Source: Sphingomonas prati
GTDB lineage: Bacteria; Pseudomonadota; Alphaproteobacteria; Sphingomonadales; Sphingomonadaceae
Length of the DNA: 64,000 nucleotides
Direction: 5' to 3'
NCBI RefSeq assembly: GCF_014643515.1
Contig: NZ_BMJP01000001.1
Span: forward strand, 930,001 to 994,000
The notes under the pieces are model-generated. The model worked only from the letters and a program-made list of their open reading frames with translations, was not told the origin of the DNA and made no database searches. Made by a program: the position numbers and the translations under genes. Positions within the stretch are counted from its first letter, which is position 1. Each line of letters begins with the position of its first letter. Of this stretch, positions 11,772 to 19,874 are shown in pieces.

Positions 11772-13259
11772 TCAGAAGGTGACCGCGACCCGCGCGCTCA
11801 GCGTCTCGCCCGAATCGCCGCCGGTGTAATCGCCGGTGCGGTTGTTGGTGTACCAATGGATGCCGTTCAGCTGCAGGCGGGTGAAGCTGTTGAGGTACCA
11901 GTTCACGCCCACGGTCGCCGCCCAGCCGCTCCCGCCGGTCAGCAGGTCGGTCTGGTTGAGGTCCTCGTACCGCGCGGTCAGCTCGATCGCGCCGGGGCCG
12001 CCGTCGAACGTCGGGCGCTTCACCTTGGGTTGCCCGAACGCGCCGAGCCGCGGATTGTACGGCGGCAGGTCGCCGGTGATGAAGAACCCGCCCGACACAC
12101 TCCACGCCTTGCTGGTGAAGTCCGGCCGCCCGCCGTCGAGCTGCGCGTCGCGCCGCCCCGCCTCCGCCATGATCCACAGCGGCCCGCGATAGCCGCCCAG
12201 TTCCAGGCCGTACCCGGTCGTCCCCTTGCCGCCGAGCAGCGGCCCGGTCGACACGCGCAGCGCGCCGTTGAACCGCCCGCCGATCACCGTGTTGCGGGTC
12301 AGCGTCGTCGCCGCCGGGGACAGCGATTCGTCGAAGCCCCACGCGCCCAGATGCAGCACCGCATTGTCGGTCTTGATCGGGTTCCAGTGCGCGCGCGCCA
12401 GGAACGTCCGCCCGTCGCTCACCGTCTGCGTCCCGTCCACCCGGTCGCCCGTGACGGTCAGCGAAGCATGGCCCGTCTTCCAGAACAGTCGCGGCATGAT
12501 GCCGATGCCGTAGAAGCCGCGCTGCGGAATGATCGCGGTGGCGACCGTCGTACGTTCCAGGAACGGCGTCGAATCCGACCCCGTCGATCCTTCGAACCCG
12601 CGATCGTTGAACAGATGCCCGGCGCGCACATCATATTCCAGCCCGGGCGAGATCCGGTTGCGCCAGCCCATGAACGCGGTCACGACATCGACCTCGTTCT
12701 CCGAAAAATCGGCCTCCATCTGGTAGAAGAAGTGCGTGCCGACGCCGCCTTCCAGGCCTAGGCGCAACGCGCGCATACCGGTCGTCGTCAGGTTGCGGCC
12801 GTCCGATTTCGACCCGAACGAACTGCTGACGTCCGCCAGGATGCGCCCGCGCGGCTTGAACGTGTAGACGCCGTCCGCCGAGTGGAACACCGGCAGGCCC
12901 GACCCCCATTCGGTCGTGACCCCCGACGGATTCTCGCGCGCCGCGATCGCCTGCGCCACGTTGCGCTCCGCGGGTCCCGGCGGCGCCAGCTGCGGCGCGA
13001 ACGGCACGGTCCGGCGCTGCTCGGGTGTCGCCTGCGCGACCTGTGTCGGGGCCGCCTGCGCCGCAGGAGCAGGCACGGGTGCCGCTGCCGCAGCGGCCTG
13101 CTGCCCCTCCAGCCGGTCGAGCCGCGCCTGCAGCGTCGCGATCTGCGCCGCCTGCGCCTGCACCAGGCGCGCGAGTTCGGCCGCATCGGGCGTCTGGGCA
13201 AGCGAAGGGGTGGCAATAGCGAGCGCGAGCAGCCCACAACCGGTACGCAACAGGATCAT
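11772..13259 (-). CDS. OprO/OprP-family outer-membrane porin
   Basis: A 495-residue protein starting with a signal peptide (MILLRTGCGLLALAIATPSLAQ), then a coiled-coil region (AQAAQIATLQARLDRLEGQQ, about 35-55), an Ala/Pro-rich linker, and a barrel domain ending LSARVAVTF with a terminal Phe. The N-terminal trimerising coiled coil plus barrel fits phosphate-selective porin O/P-type proteins, many of which carry other anions. Its start overlaps the stop of the binding-protein gene by 4 bp (ATGA). In this operon it probably admits the carboxylate used by the CitM-type transporter. Confidence 0.9.
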   Translation of the reverse strand: MILLRTGCGLLALAIATPSLAQTPDAAELARLVQAQAAQIATLQARLDRLEGQQAAAAAAPVPAPAAQAAPTQVAQATPEQRRTVPFAPQLAPPGPAERNVAQAIAARENPSGVTTEWGSGLPVFHSADGVYTFKPRGRILADVSSSFGSKSDGRNLTTTGMRALRLGLEGGVGTHFFYQMEADFSENEVDVVTAFMGWRNRISPGLEYDVRAGHLFNDRGFEGSTGSDSTPFLERTTVATAIIPQRGFYGIGIMPRLFWKTGHASLTVTGDRVDGTQTVSDGRTFLARAHWNPIKTDNAVLHLGAWGFDESLSPAATTLTRNTVIGGRFNGALRVSTGPLLGGKGTTGYGLELGGYRGPLWIMAEAGRRDAQLDGGRPDFTSKAWSVSGGFFITGDLPPYNPRLGAFGQPKVKRPTFDGGPGAIELTARYEDLNQTDLLTGGSGWAATVGVNWYLNSFTRLQLNGIHWYTNNRTGDYTGGDSGETLSARVAVTF

Positions 13260-14335
13260 CGGGAAACTCCGGAAAGGATCGCCTGCCAGTCGCGCAAGAA
13301 ACGCTGGCGGGTGATGCGGTCGAGATAAACGAGAAGTTGTGGGCCCACGCGGATCGGCCGGGCCTGCGCCGCGGGCATCCGCCGCGCGGGCACGTCGGTT
13401 CGCACGGGCCAGAGGCTCCGTTCCGCCAGCAAGGACTGGCCACGGCGCGACAACAGGAAATCGAGGAACAGCTTGGCCGCCGCCGGCGCGCGGGCGTCGG
13501 CCGCGATGAACGCGATCCGCGACGTCACGATCGTATAGTCGCGCGGCAGGACCACGCCGATCCGCGGATCGCGCTTCGCCCGTTCCAGCGCGTAGGACCC
13601 GATCACGTTATACGCGATCGCCTGCCGCCCCGCCGCGACCGCCGCCAGCATCGGCTCCGTCCGCGCGACCAGCACGGGCTTCGTCGCGGCGATGGCGGAC
13701 AGCAGCGCCCGGCTGTCGCGCGTGATCGACATGTCCTCCGACAGGTACAGATACCCGACGTCGGACTGCCGCGGGTCGAACGTCGTCACCCGCCCGGTGA
13801 ACTGCGCCCGCCGCCGGCGCAGCAACGCCTCCAGCCCGGCATGGTCGCGCGGCATCGCGGCGTCGGGGATCAGCCGGCGGTTATACGCGATGCCGATCGG
13901 CTCCGCGGTCACGCCGTACCCCATGTTCTTCCACACCGCCTGCGCCGGCAATGCGGGCTTCTCCGGGCTGGCATAGGCCTGCGCATAGCCGTCGTTGATC
14001 AGCTTCACCTGCAGGTTCATCGCCGACGACCACACCAGGTCCGCCGACGGCCGCCGCGCGCGCCGTTCCGCCGTCACCCGGCGGTAAATCTCGGTCGATC
14101 CCAGATCGGCATAGCGCACCGCAATGCCCGGATAGGCCCGCCTGAACGCCGCCACGACCCCCACCAGCTCCGCCCGGTCGGCATTGCCGTAGACGGTCAG
14201 TCCGCGCTCGGCCTGCGCCGCGGCGATCAGCGCATCATAGGATCGGGGATAGCCCGCCGGACGCTCGGCGGCAGCGGGCATGGCTGTCACAGCCGTCGCC
14301 CCCGCCATCGCAATCGTCAGACAAAGGATTCGCAT
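13256..14335 (-). CDS. Periplasmic solute-binding protein (Fe3+/PgtC-like family)
   Basis: A 359-residue secreted binding protein with a signal peptide (MRILCLTIAMAGATAVTAMP) and the fold signature of family 1 extracellular solute-binding proteins (LTVYGNADRAELVGVVAAFR, SADLVWSSAMNLQVKLINDG, EPIGIAYNRRLI). It is the first gene of the leftward operon and is coupled to the porin gene. No ABC permease or ATPase gene is nearby. Its divergent neighbours are a TctDE two-component system. This suggests it may present its ligand to the sensor kinase, as PgtC and some Tct proteins are thought to do, rather than feed an ABC importer. Confidence 0.85.
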   Translation of the reverse strand: MRILCLTIAMAGATAVTAMPAAAERPAGYPRSYDALIAAAQAERGLTVYGNADRAELVGVVAAFRRAYPGIAVRYADLGSTEIYRRVTAERRARRPSADLVWSSAMNLQVKLINDGYAQAYASPEKPALPAQAVWKNMGYGVTAEPIGIAYNRRLIPDAAMPRDHAGLEALLRRRRAQFTGRVTTFDPRQSDVGYLYLSEDMSITRDSRALLSAIAATKPVLVARTEPMLAAVAAGRQAIAYNVIGSYALERAKRDPRIGVVLPRDYTIVTSRIAFIAADARAPAAAKLFLDFLLSRRGQSLLAERSLWPVRTDVPARRMPAAQARPIRVGPQLLVYLDRITRQRFLRDWQAILSGVSR

Positions 14336-14430
14336 CCCGGCTCCCTCTCGCTTTTCCGCTTCTGTGATCGGATAAGCCCATGGATGCGATACGCGCCCGA
14401 CCTGTCAGGAACCTTTCACCGCGGGCCACC
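14336..14430. promoter_or_regulatory. Divergent promoter region, binding protein/tctD
   Basis: The 95 bp between the leftward binding-protein gene and the rightward response-regulator gene must hold both promoters and, most likely, the TctD binding site. It includes the T-rich CTCTCGCTTTTCCGCTTCTG tract (14346-14365). I cannot assign exact -35 and -10 boxes with confidence. Confidence 0.45.
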
Positions 14431-15096
14431 ATGCGCGTCCTGATGATCGAGGACGACGCGGCGCTCGCGCGCAGCATCGCGACCCTGCTGCGCGCCGGCG
14501 GGCACGCGGTCGATCACTGTACGGGCGGCGAGGAAGCGCTGACTTTGGTCTCGGGCGAACCCTATGCGGTCGTGATCCTCGACGTCGGCCTGCCCGGCAT
14601 CGACGGCTTCACCGTGCTCGAACGGCTCCGCCGCCGCGGCGACCGCGTTCCCGTCCTCATGCTCACCGCGCGCGACGGGCTGGACGATCGGGTCCGCGGG
14701 CTCGATCTCGGCGCCGACGACTATCTCCGCAAGCCGTTCGACCCAGAGGAGCTGGAGGCCCGCGTCCGCGCGCTCGGCCGGCGGCGCGGCGGCGATCCGG
14801 TGCCGGTCGTCACGATCGGCGCGCTCACCCTCAACCGCTCGACCGGCCAGGCCGATGTCGCCGGCCGCCCGCTCGCGCTCCGCCGCCGCGAATGGGCGGT
14901 GCTCGACGCGCTCGCGACCCGTGCAGGACAGGTCGTACCACGCGAACTGCTGCTGGCGGAGGTGTTCGGCTATGACGAACCGGTCGGCCCCAACGCGATC
15001 GAGGTCCACGTCACCCGCCTGCGCAGCAAGCTCGGCAGCGCCGGCCCGCAGATCCGCACGATCCGCGGCGTCGGCTACCTGATCGACGCCGGATGA
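14431..15096 (+). CDS. TctD-like response regulator
   Basis: A 221-residue OmpR-family regulator. The receiver domain starts MRVLMIEDDAALARSIA, with the phospho-Asp in VILDVGLPGIDGF and the Lys in RKPFDPEEL. The DNA-binding winged helix includes LRRREWAVLDALATRAGQVV and NAIEVHVTRLRSKLG. The ATG at 14431 fits the conserved start MRVL. An in-frame upstream ATG at 14380 would add 17 unlikely residues. It is coupled to the downstream kinase gene and faces the carboxylate operon, which it probably activates. Confidence 0.92.
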   Translation: MRVLMIEDDAALARSIATLLRAGGHAVDHCTGGEEALTLVSGEPYAVVILDVGLPGIDGFTVLERLRRRGDRVPVLMLTARDGLDDRVRGLDLGADDYLRKPFDPEELEARVRALGRRRGGDPVPVVTIGALTLNRSTGQADVAGRPLALRRREWAVLDALATRAGQVVPRELLLAEVFGYDEPVGPNAIEVHVTRLRSKLGSAGPQIRTIRGVGYLIDAG

Positions 15097-16469
15097 ACGC
15101 GCCGCCGCCGCGCCATGCCGTGGCCCTCCGCACCCGCCTGCTCGTGTCGATGCTCGGCCCGCTGCTGCTCGTCGCGGTCCTGCTCGGTCTGGCCGGCGCC
15201 ACGTTGATCGCCGACGTCGTGCGCCGCACGAACGACCGCGTGCTGGGCGGCGCGCTCGGCGCCATCGCCGAAACCGTCCAGGTCGAACGCGGCGAGGTCA
15301 CGCTCGACCTGCCCCCCGCCGCGTTCGGGATGCTGGAGAACAGCGAACGCGACAATGTCTATTACCGGATCGGCGTCGGCCGCGACCTGCTCACCGGCTA
15401 TGCCGACCTGCCCGCCCCCCGGCCCGAAGAACTCGCGATCGATCAGCCGCGCTTCCGCTTCGCCCGCTATCGCGACCAGCGCATCCGCATCGCGGAGGTC
15501 CGCCGCGCGCTCCCCGCAATCGACCAACCCGTGATCGTGCAGGTCGCCGAAACGCTCGACGGCCGCCGCGCACTCGCCCGCCGGCTGATGTTCGCGCTGC
15601 TGGTCGGCGAGGTCGCGTTGGTCGGCATCGCCGTGCTGCTGCTCCGCCCCGCGCTCGGCTGGAGCCTCCGTCCGCTCGCCCGGCTGCGCGGCGCGGTGGA
15701 GGCGCGCGATGGCCCCGCTACGCCTGATCTCTCGCCGCTCGATCCCGGCCCGCTGCCGCTCGAACTGCGCCCGCTCGCCCAGGCGTTCGACCGGCTGCTC
15801 GCGCAGCTCGACACCGCCACCGCCGCCACCCGGCGCTTTACCGCCGACGCCTCGCACCAGATGCGCACGCCACTCGCGGTGCTGAAGGTGCAGGTCGCGC
15901 TCGCCCGCCGCGGATCGCAACCCGCGCTGGACGAGATCGCCGACGCCAGCGCCCGCCTCGAACGCCTGCTGACCCAGCTGCTCGCGCTCGCCCGTGCGGA
16001 GGAAGCGGGCGCCGCCGCCCCGCTCGAACAGGTCGACCTGCGCGAAGTCGCGGTCCGTGTCATCAGTCGCAAGATCGGCCAGGCCATCGCCGCCGACGTC
16101 GAACTCATCCTCGACGCCGCTGAAACGCCTGCCATGATCACCGGCCACCGCACGCTGATCGTCGAAATCCTGAGCAACCTCGTCGACAACGCAATCCGCT
16201 ACAACCGCCGCGGCGGGCTGGTGACGGTGGCGATCACGCCCGACCATGACGCCACCACGCTGTCGGTGCAGGACGACGGCCCCGGCATCCCGCCGGCCGA
16301 TCGTGAACGCGTCTTCGACAGGTTCATCCGGCTCGGCCGCGGCGACGGTCCGGACGGCAGCGGCCTCGGCCTCGCGGTCGTACGCTCCGCCGCCGCCCGC
16401 ACCGGGGCGACGATCACGCTGGACGACGCGCATCCCGGCTTGATCGCGCGCCTCCGCTTCGATCGTTAG
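15093..16469 (+). CDS. TctE-like sensor histidine kinase
   Basis: A 458-residue membrane kinase. It has a first helix at about residues 10-35 (LLVSMLGPLLLVAVLLGLAG), a periplasmic sensor region of the 2CSK_N type, a second helix near 165-185, a HAMP-like linker, a HisKA box (FTADASHQMRTPLAVLKVQ) and HATPase motifs (NLVDNAIRYN, DDGPGIP, GSGLGLAVV). Its ATG overlaps the tctD stop by 4 bp. TctE-type kinases sense tricarboxylates, often together with a periplasmic binding protein such as the one encoded divergently here. Confidence 0.92.
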   Translation: MNAPPPRHAVALRTRLLVSMLGPLLLVAVLLGLAGATLIADVVRRTNDRVLGGALGAIAETVQVERGEVTLDLPPAAFGMLENSERDNVYYRIGVGRDLLTGYADLPAPRPEELAIDQPRFRFARYRDQRIRIAEVRRALPAIDQPVIVQVAETLDGRRALARRLMFALLVGEVALVGIAVLLLRPALGWSLRPLARLRGAVEARDGPATPDLSPLDPGPLPLELRPLAQAFDRLLAQLDTATAATRRFTADASHQMRTPLAVLKVQVALARRGSQPALDEIADASARLERLLTQLLALARAEEAGAAAPLEQVDLREVAVRVISRKIGQAIAADVELILDAAETPAMITGHRTLIVEILSNLVDNAIRYNRRGGLVTVAITPDHDATTLSVQDDGPGIPPADRERVFDRFIRLGRGDGPDGSGLGLAVVRSAAARTGATITLDDAHPGLIARLRFDR

Positions 16470-16472
16470 GGC

Positions 16473-16715
16473 TCAGCTCGGATGCGCGGCACTGTCCAGC
16501 GCATCGTCGCCGCTCTCGGTCGGCATCGCATCCGCCGTCGGCGCGCCGGACAAGCCCTCGTCCAGCACCGGCTCGTCGGCCAGCGCGACATTCTCCGCCA
16601 GGATCATCTGCTCGTACGCGATCTCCAGGTCGGCGACGCCGGAACCGGTCGGCAGGATCGGCGGCAGGTCGATGAATTCGCCGGGCTTCTCGTCTGGTGT
16701 ACGCTCGTCGGTCAT
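16473..16715 (-). CDS. Small acidic hypothetical protein
   Basis: An 80-residue, strongly acidic protein (MTDERTPDEKPGEFIDLPP at the start) with no transmembrane segment and no family I recognise. The start has a good GGAGAGA ribosome site 5 bp upstream. It converges on tctE with a 3 bp gap. Its low-complexity acidic character suggests a small soluble, possibly disordered protein. Confidence 0.65.
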   Translation of the reverse strand: MTDERTPDEKPGEFIDLPPILPTGSGVADLEIAYEQMILAENVALADEPVLDEGLSGAPTADAMPTESGDDALDSAAHPS

Positions 16716-16803
16716 CGCTCTCTCCTCATGGCGGGGTCATTGCCGGGCCTGAACGCGCCGCCCCGCCTTTTCGTTCGCCCGATCCGCCACCATATCACAG
16801 CAC

Positions 16804-17184
16804 ATGGGAGGACGCGTCAAAGGCCGGGCCGGACTGGCGCAAGCGGAAGCCCGTTCGGCGCGCGAAACCGCCATCACCGCCTGCGCACTATGCGATCGCC
16901 CGCTGGGCACGCGCACCGAATGGCACCACATCATTCCCAAGAGCCGCGGCGGCACCGAAACCGTCGCCGTCCACCCGATCTGCCACCGCGCGATCCACGC
17001 CAACGTCTCGAACCGCGATCTGGCGACCCGCTTCCCGACCATCGCCGCGCTGCACGCCCGCGACGACATCGCCCGCTTCCTCCGCTGGATCGCGAACAAA
17101 CCCGCCGATTTCCACGCGCCGACGCGGAAGTCCTCGGCGGTCGATGACCTAAGTCATGGGCTCCCCCCGATTACGACCGAATAA
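16804..17184 (+). CDS. HNH endonuclease-family protein
   Basis: A 126-residue protein with a compact HNH nuclease core. A CALC zinc knuckle is followed by [20 protein letters not shown] and [11 protein letters not shown], giving the paired His, Asn and second His of the beta-beta-alpha-metal fold. There is no recognition or intein domain. The tail is variable. Similar stand-alone HNH proteins are common in sphingomonads, and their DNA substrate is unknown. It lies just before the LOV regulator gene, with no sign of shared function. Confidence 0.85.
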   Translation: MGGRVKGRAGLAQAEARSARETAITACALCDRPLGTRTEWHHIIPKSRGGTETVAVHPICHRAIHANVSNRDLATRFPTIAALHARDDIARFLRWIANKPADFHAPTRKSSAVDDLSHGLPPITTE

Positions 17185-17254
17185 GAACCCTGGTCGATTG
17201 CCCCCGCGGCGCATCCGGGGCAGTCTTGCGTCGGGCAATGGGGGGTTCAGGGGA

Positions 17255-17875
17255 ATGTCAGTTGATACCGACGCCAGGTCCGCCCGCCGGCTCGTCCGGC
17301 TGGTCAAGGACAGCCCGATCCCGTCCGTTATCAGCGACCCGCGCCTACCCGACAACCCGATCATCGCCTGCAACCAGCCGTTCTGCGACCTGACCGGCTA
17401 CCCCGCGGACATGGTGGTCGGGCGCAACTGCCGCTTCCTCTCTGGCCCGTCGACCGAACCCTGGCTGTCGGAGGAGATCCGCCGCGGCGTGCGCGAACAC
17501 AAGCCGGTGCTCGTCGAAATCCTGAACTACAAGCGTGACGGACAGCCGTTCCGCAACGCCGTCTTGGTCGCGCCGCTCTATGATGAGGACGACCAGTTGC
17601 TCTACTTCCTCGGGTCGCAGCTTGAAATTGATACCCAGGCCGCCACCCCCACCAGCATGCGCCGGATCCGCGCCGCCGAACTGGTAAAGTCGCTCTCGCC
17701 GCGCCAGAGCCAAGTGCTGCGCTTTGTTGCACAGGGCTGGCTCAACAAGCAGATCGCGGCCGAACTCGGCCTCGCCGAAAAAACGGTGAAGATGCACCGC
17801 GCGATCCTCATGGAACGGCTCGGCCTCGCCACCACGGCCGACCTGATCCGGCTGGCGGTCGAAGCCGGACTTTAA
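17255..17875 (+). CDS. LOV-LuxR blue-light-responsive transcription regulator (EL222-like)
   Basis: A 206-residue protein with an N-terminal LOV (PAS) domain and a C-terminal LuxR/GerE helix-turn-helix. The flavin-binding signature GRNCRFLSG contains the photo-adduct Cys at residue 59. The surrounding [20 protein letters not shown] and [10 protein letters not shown] complete the LOV core. The HTH spans about 147-195 ([35 protein letters not shown]). The layout and size match EL222 of Erythrobacter litoralis, where blue light frees the HTH to dimerise and bind DNA. The ATG at 17255 is chosen because it directly precedes the LOV domain. It lies just upstream of the rhodopsin gene and is its obvious candidate regulator. 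Confidence 0.93.
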   Translation: MSVDTDARSARRLVRLVKDSPIPSVISDPRLPDNPIIACNQPFCDLTGYPADMVVGRNCRFLSGPSTEPWLSEEIRRGVREHKPVLVEILNYKRDGQPFRNAVLVAPLYDEDDQLLYFLGSQLEIDTQAATPTSMRRIRAAELVKSLSPRQSQVLRFVAQGWLNKQIAAELGLAEKTVKMHRAILMERLGLATTADLIRLAVEAGL

Positions 17876-18145
17876 CGATCTGCCCCGGTACAGCCCAAGG
17901 TCCGTATCGCGACGTGTCGCACGCGGGCGTACCAACTTCATCGACGCCACAGCGGCAGCCGCCACGAACGGAAATAACCCGACCTGTTCGCGGTTCCGGC
18001 CCGTGCAGCCCCGGAAGGACCGGCCGCCGCTGTGACGTCAACTCGGGTGGACCGAGGACCGATGCGGCTTGTCGGCCATCGCCCCCGCAACAAAGCGGCC
18101 CCGCCGATGCAGCGGGTCCGAGACAGTCAGGCGATGGAGGTCCCG
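17876..18145 (+). promoter_or_regulatory. Upstream region of rhodopsin gene with a small inverted repeat
   Basis: This 270 bp gap separates the LOV regulator from the rhodopsin gene and should contain the rhodopsin promoter. A short inverted repeat, TTCCGG (17994-17999) and CCGGAA (18011-18016), is visible and could be a protein-binding site or leader hairpin. The end of the region carries a GGAGG ribosome site 6 bp before the rhodopsin ATG. No sure -35/-10 pair can be named. Confidence 0.4.
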
Positions 18146-18919
18146 ATGGACAGTATTACCCCGTTCCAGTTTTCGTTAGTCTACAACGCATTCTCGTTCA
18201 CCTTCGCGACCATGGCCGCGTGCACTCTGTTCCTCTGGCTCAGCCGGTCGCAGGTCGCACCCGCCTACCGCACCGCGGTGACCATCTCCGGCCTCGTGAC
18301 CGCGATCGCCGCCTATCACTATCTCCGCATCTTCGAGAGCTGGAACGAGTCCTACACGCTCCAGAACGGCATCATCGCGACCACCGGTTTCGCGTTCAAC
18401 GACGCCTATCGCTACGTCGACTGGCTGCTCACGGTGCCGCTGCTGCTGATCGAACTCGTGCTCGTCATGCGCCTGTCGCCGGAGGAAACGTCGTCCAAGA
18501 CGCTGCGCCTCGGTTCCGCCGCCGCACTGATGATCATCCTCGGCTACCCGGGCGAAATCGCGACCGACATCCCGACCCGCGCTATCTGGGGCACGCTGTC
18601 GTCGATCCCGTTCGTCTACATCGTCTGGGAACTGTTCAGCGGCCTTGGCAGCTCGGTGGCGTCGCAACCCGCCGCCGCACAGGGGCTGGTCCGCAAGGCA
18701 CGCCTGCTGACCTTCGCATCGTGGGGCTTCTACCCGATCGTCTACATGGCGCCGTTCGCCGGTCTGACCGGTTCGACCGCCACCACGACGATCCAGCTCG
18801 GCTACACGATCGCCGACATCATCGCGAAGGCGGGCGTCGGTATCCTGATCTACATGATCTCGGTCCGCAAATCGCAGGTGGAGAAGCACGACGCCCCTGC
18901 TTACGCCGAACGCTACTGA
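18146..18919 (+). CDS. Proton-pumping microbial rhodopsin (proteorhodopsin/xanthorhodopsin type)
   Basis: A 257-residue, seven-helix retinal protein of the inner membrane. Helix C reads RYVDWLLTVPLLLIE, giving the DTE set: Asp92 (proton acceptor), Thr96 and Glu103 (proton donor). This marks an outward proton pump. Helix G has Asp224 and the retinal-binding Lys228 (ADIIAKAG). Leu100 aligns with Leu105 of proteorhodopsin, so green-light absorption is expected. Phe156 sits by eye where antenna-binding rhodopsins have Gly. The start ATG has GGAGG 6 bp upstream. The gene is followed after 19 bp by a retinal-forming enzyme gene and preceded by a blue-light regulator gene, so it forms part of a light-energy module. 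Confidence 0.95.
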   Translation: MDSITPFQFSLVYNAFSFTFATMAACTLFLWLSRSQVAPAYRTAVTISGLVTAIAAYHYLRIFESWNESYTLQNGIIATTGFAFNDAYRYVDWLLTVPLLLIELVLVMRLSPEETSSKTLRLGSAAALMIILGYPGEIATDIPTRAIWGTLSSIPFVYIVWELFSGLGSSVASQPAAAQGLVRKARLLTFASWGFYPIVYMAPFAGLTGSTATTTIQLGYTIADIIAKAGVGILIYMISVRKSQVEKHDAPAYAERY

Positions 18920-18938
18920 TCCCGTCCAGCCAGTCGGC

Positions 18939-19874
18939 ATGACCGCCGCCGTTGCCGGACATCACGATCGCCGCGTCCAAACCGGGCGCGGCGAAGTCGT
19001 GCGTCCGGCGTTCTGGATCGCTGCGCTCTTCGTAGGGGTCGCACTGGTGATCGGCCTGCCGCTCGACGGGCCGACCGCCAGGCTCATCGCAACCGGCGTC
19101 TTTGTCGTCGGTGGGATGCCGCACGGGGCCTACGACATCGCCCTCCTCTCCCGCGCCACCCGCCTTGGGCGTCGCGGGCTCGGCCTCGCACTCGGCGGCT
19201 ACATCGCGATCGCCGCCGCGATGGCCGCGCTTTGGGTGGTGGCCCCGCTCCTCGCACTCGTCCTGTTCCTGATCGTCGCCTCGGTCCATTTCGGCGAGGA
19301 CTGGACGATGATCGAGGAACCCCTGTTCAGGGTCGCCGCCGGCACCGCCATCCTCGCCGCCCCCGCGATCAGCCACTTTGACGAGGTCGCCAGGCTGTTC
19401 GTCGCGATGTCCGGCACGCCCTACGGCGCGACGGTCGCGCGCGCGCTGATCGCCGTTGCGCCGGTCGCGCTGCTGGTCACCATCGTCGGCATCGCGACCG
19501 CGTGGCGCGACGGTGCCCGCGCCTGGGCGGTTGCAACGACCGTCGCGATCGCCGGACTGATCGTCGCGCCGCCGGTCGCCGGGTTCGCGCTGTTCTTCGT
19601 GTTCCTCCACTCCCCCCGCCACTTCGCGGAGGCAGGCACCGTGCTGCACGGTCGGTCGCGCGGCTGGTGGATGGCGACCGGCGCGCTCATGTCCGCCGCC
19701 GCCATCCTGGGCTGGGTCCTGTTCGCCACCCTGCTGCGCGACCGCCTCACCCCCGACGACACCGCGCAGGCGTTCCAGCTGCTCGCGACCGTCGCCGTCC
19801 CGCACCTCGTTTTCTCGCGCTGGATCGAACGCCGCCTGGCCCGCGACGGTCACGCCTCAAGCAACGACCGCTGA
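18939..19874 (+). CDS. blh: Brp/Blh-type beta-carotene 15,15'-dioxygenase
   Basis: A 311-residue multi-span membrane enzyme that splits beta-carotene into two retinal molecules, the chromophore of the rhodopsin encoded just upstream. The iron-ligand histidine motifs of the family are visible: GMPHGAYD near residue 60, SVHFGED, FLHSPRHF and TVAVPHLVF. Length is normal. No strong ribosome site is seen, but the 19 bp spacing suggests co-transcription with the rhodopsin gene. The last 18 bp overlap the 3' end of the convergent lipid acyltransferase gene. Confidence 0.93.
   Translation: MTAAVAGHHDRRVQTGRGEVVRPAFWIAALFVGVALVIGLPLDGPTARLIATGVFVVGGMPHGAYDIALLSRATRLGRRGLGLALGGYIAIAAAMAALWVVAPLLALVLFLIVASVHFGEDWTMIEEPLFRVAAGTAILAAPAISHFDEVARLFVAMSGTPYGATVARALIAVAPVALLVTIVGIATAWRDGARAWAVATTVAIAGLIVAPPVAGFALFFVFLHSPRHFAEAGTVLHGRSRGWWMATGALMSAAAILGWVLFATLLRDRLTPDDTAQAFQLLATVAVPHLVFSRWIERRLARDGHASSNDR

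Noticed and set aside
17991-18080. Possible cobalamin-type riboswitch before the rhodopsin gene
   Set aside because: A few C/G-rich words recall such elements, but the conserved B12-box core and paired arms are absent.
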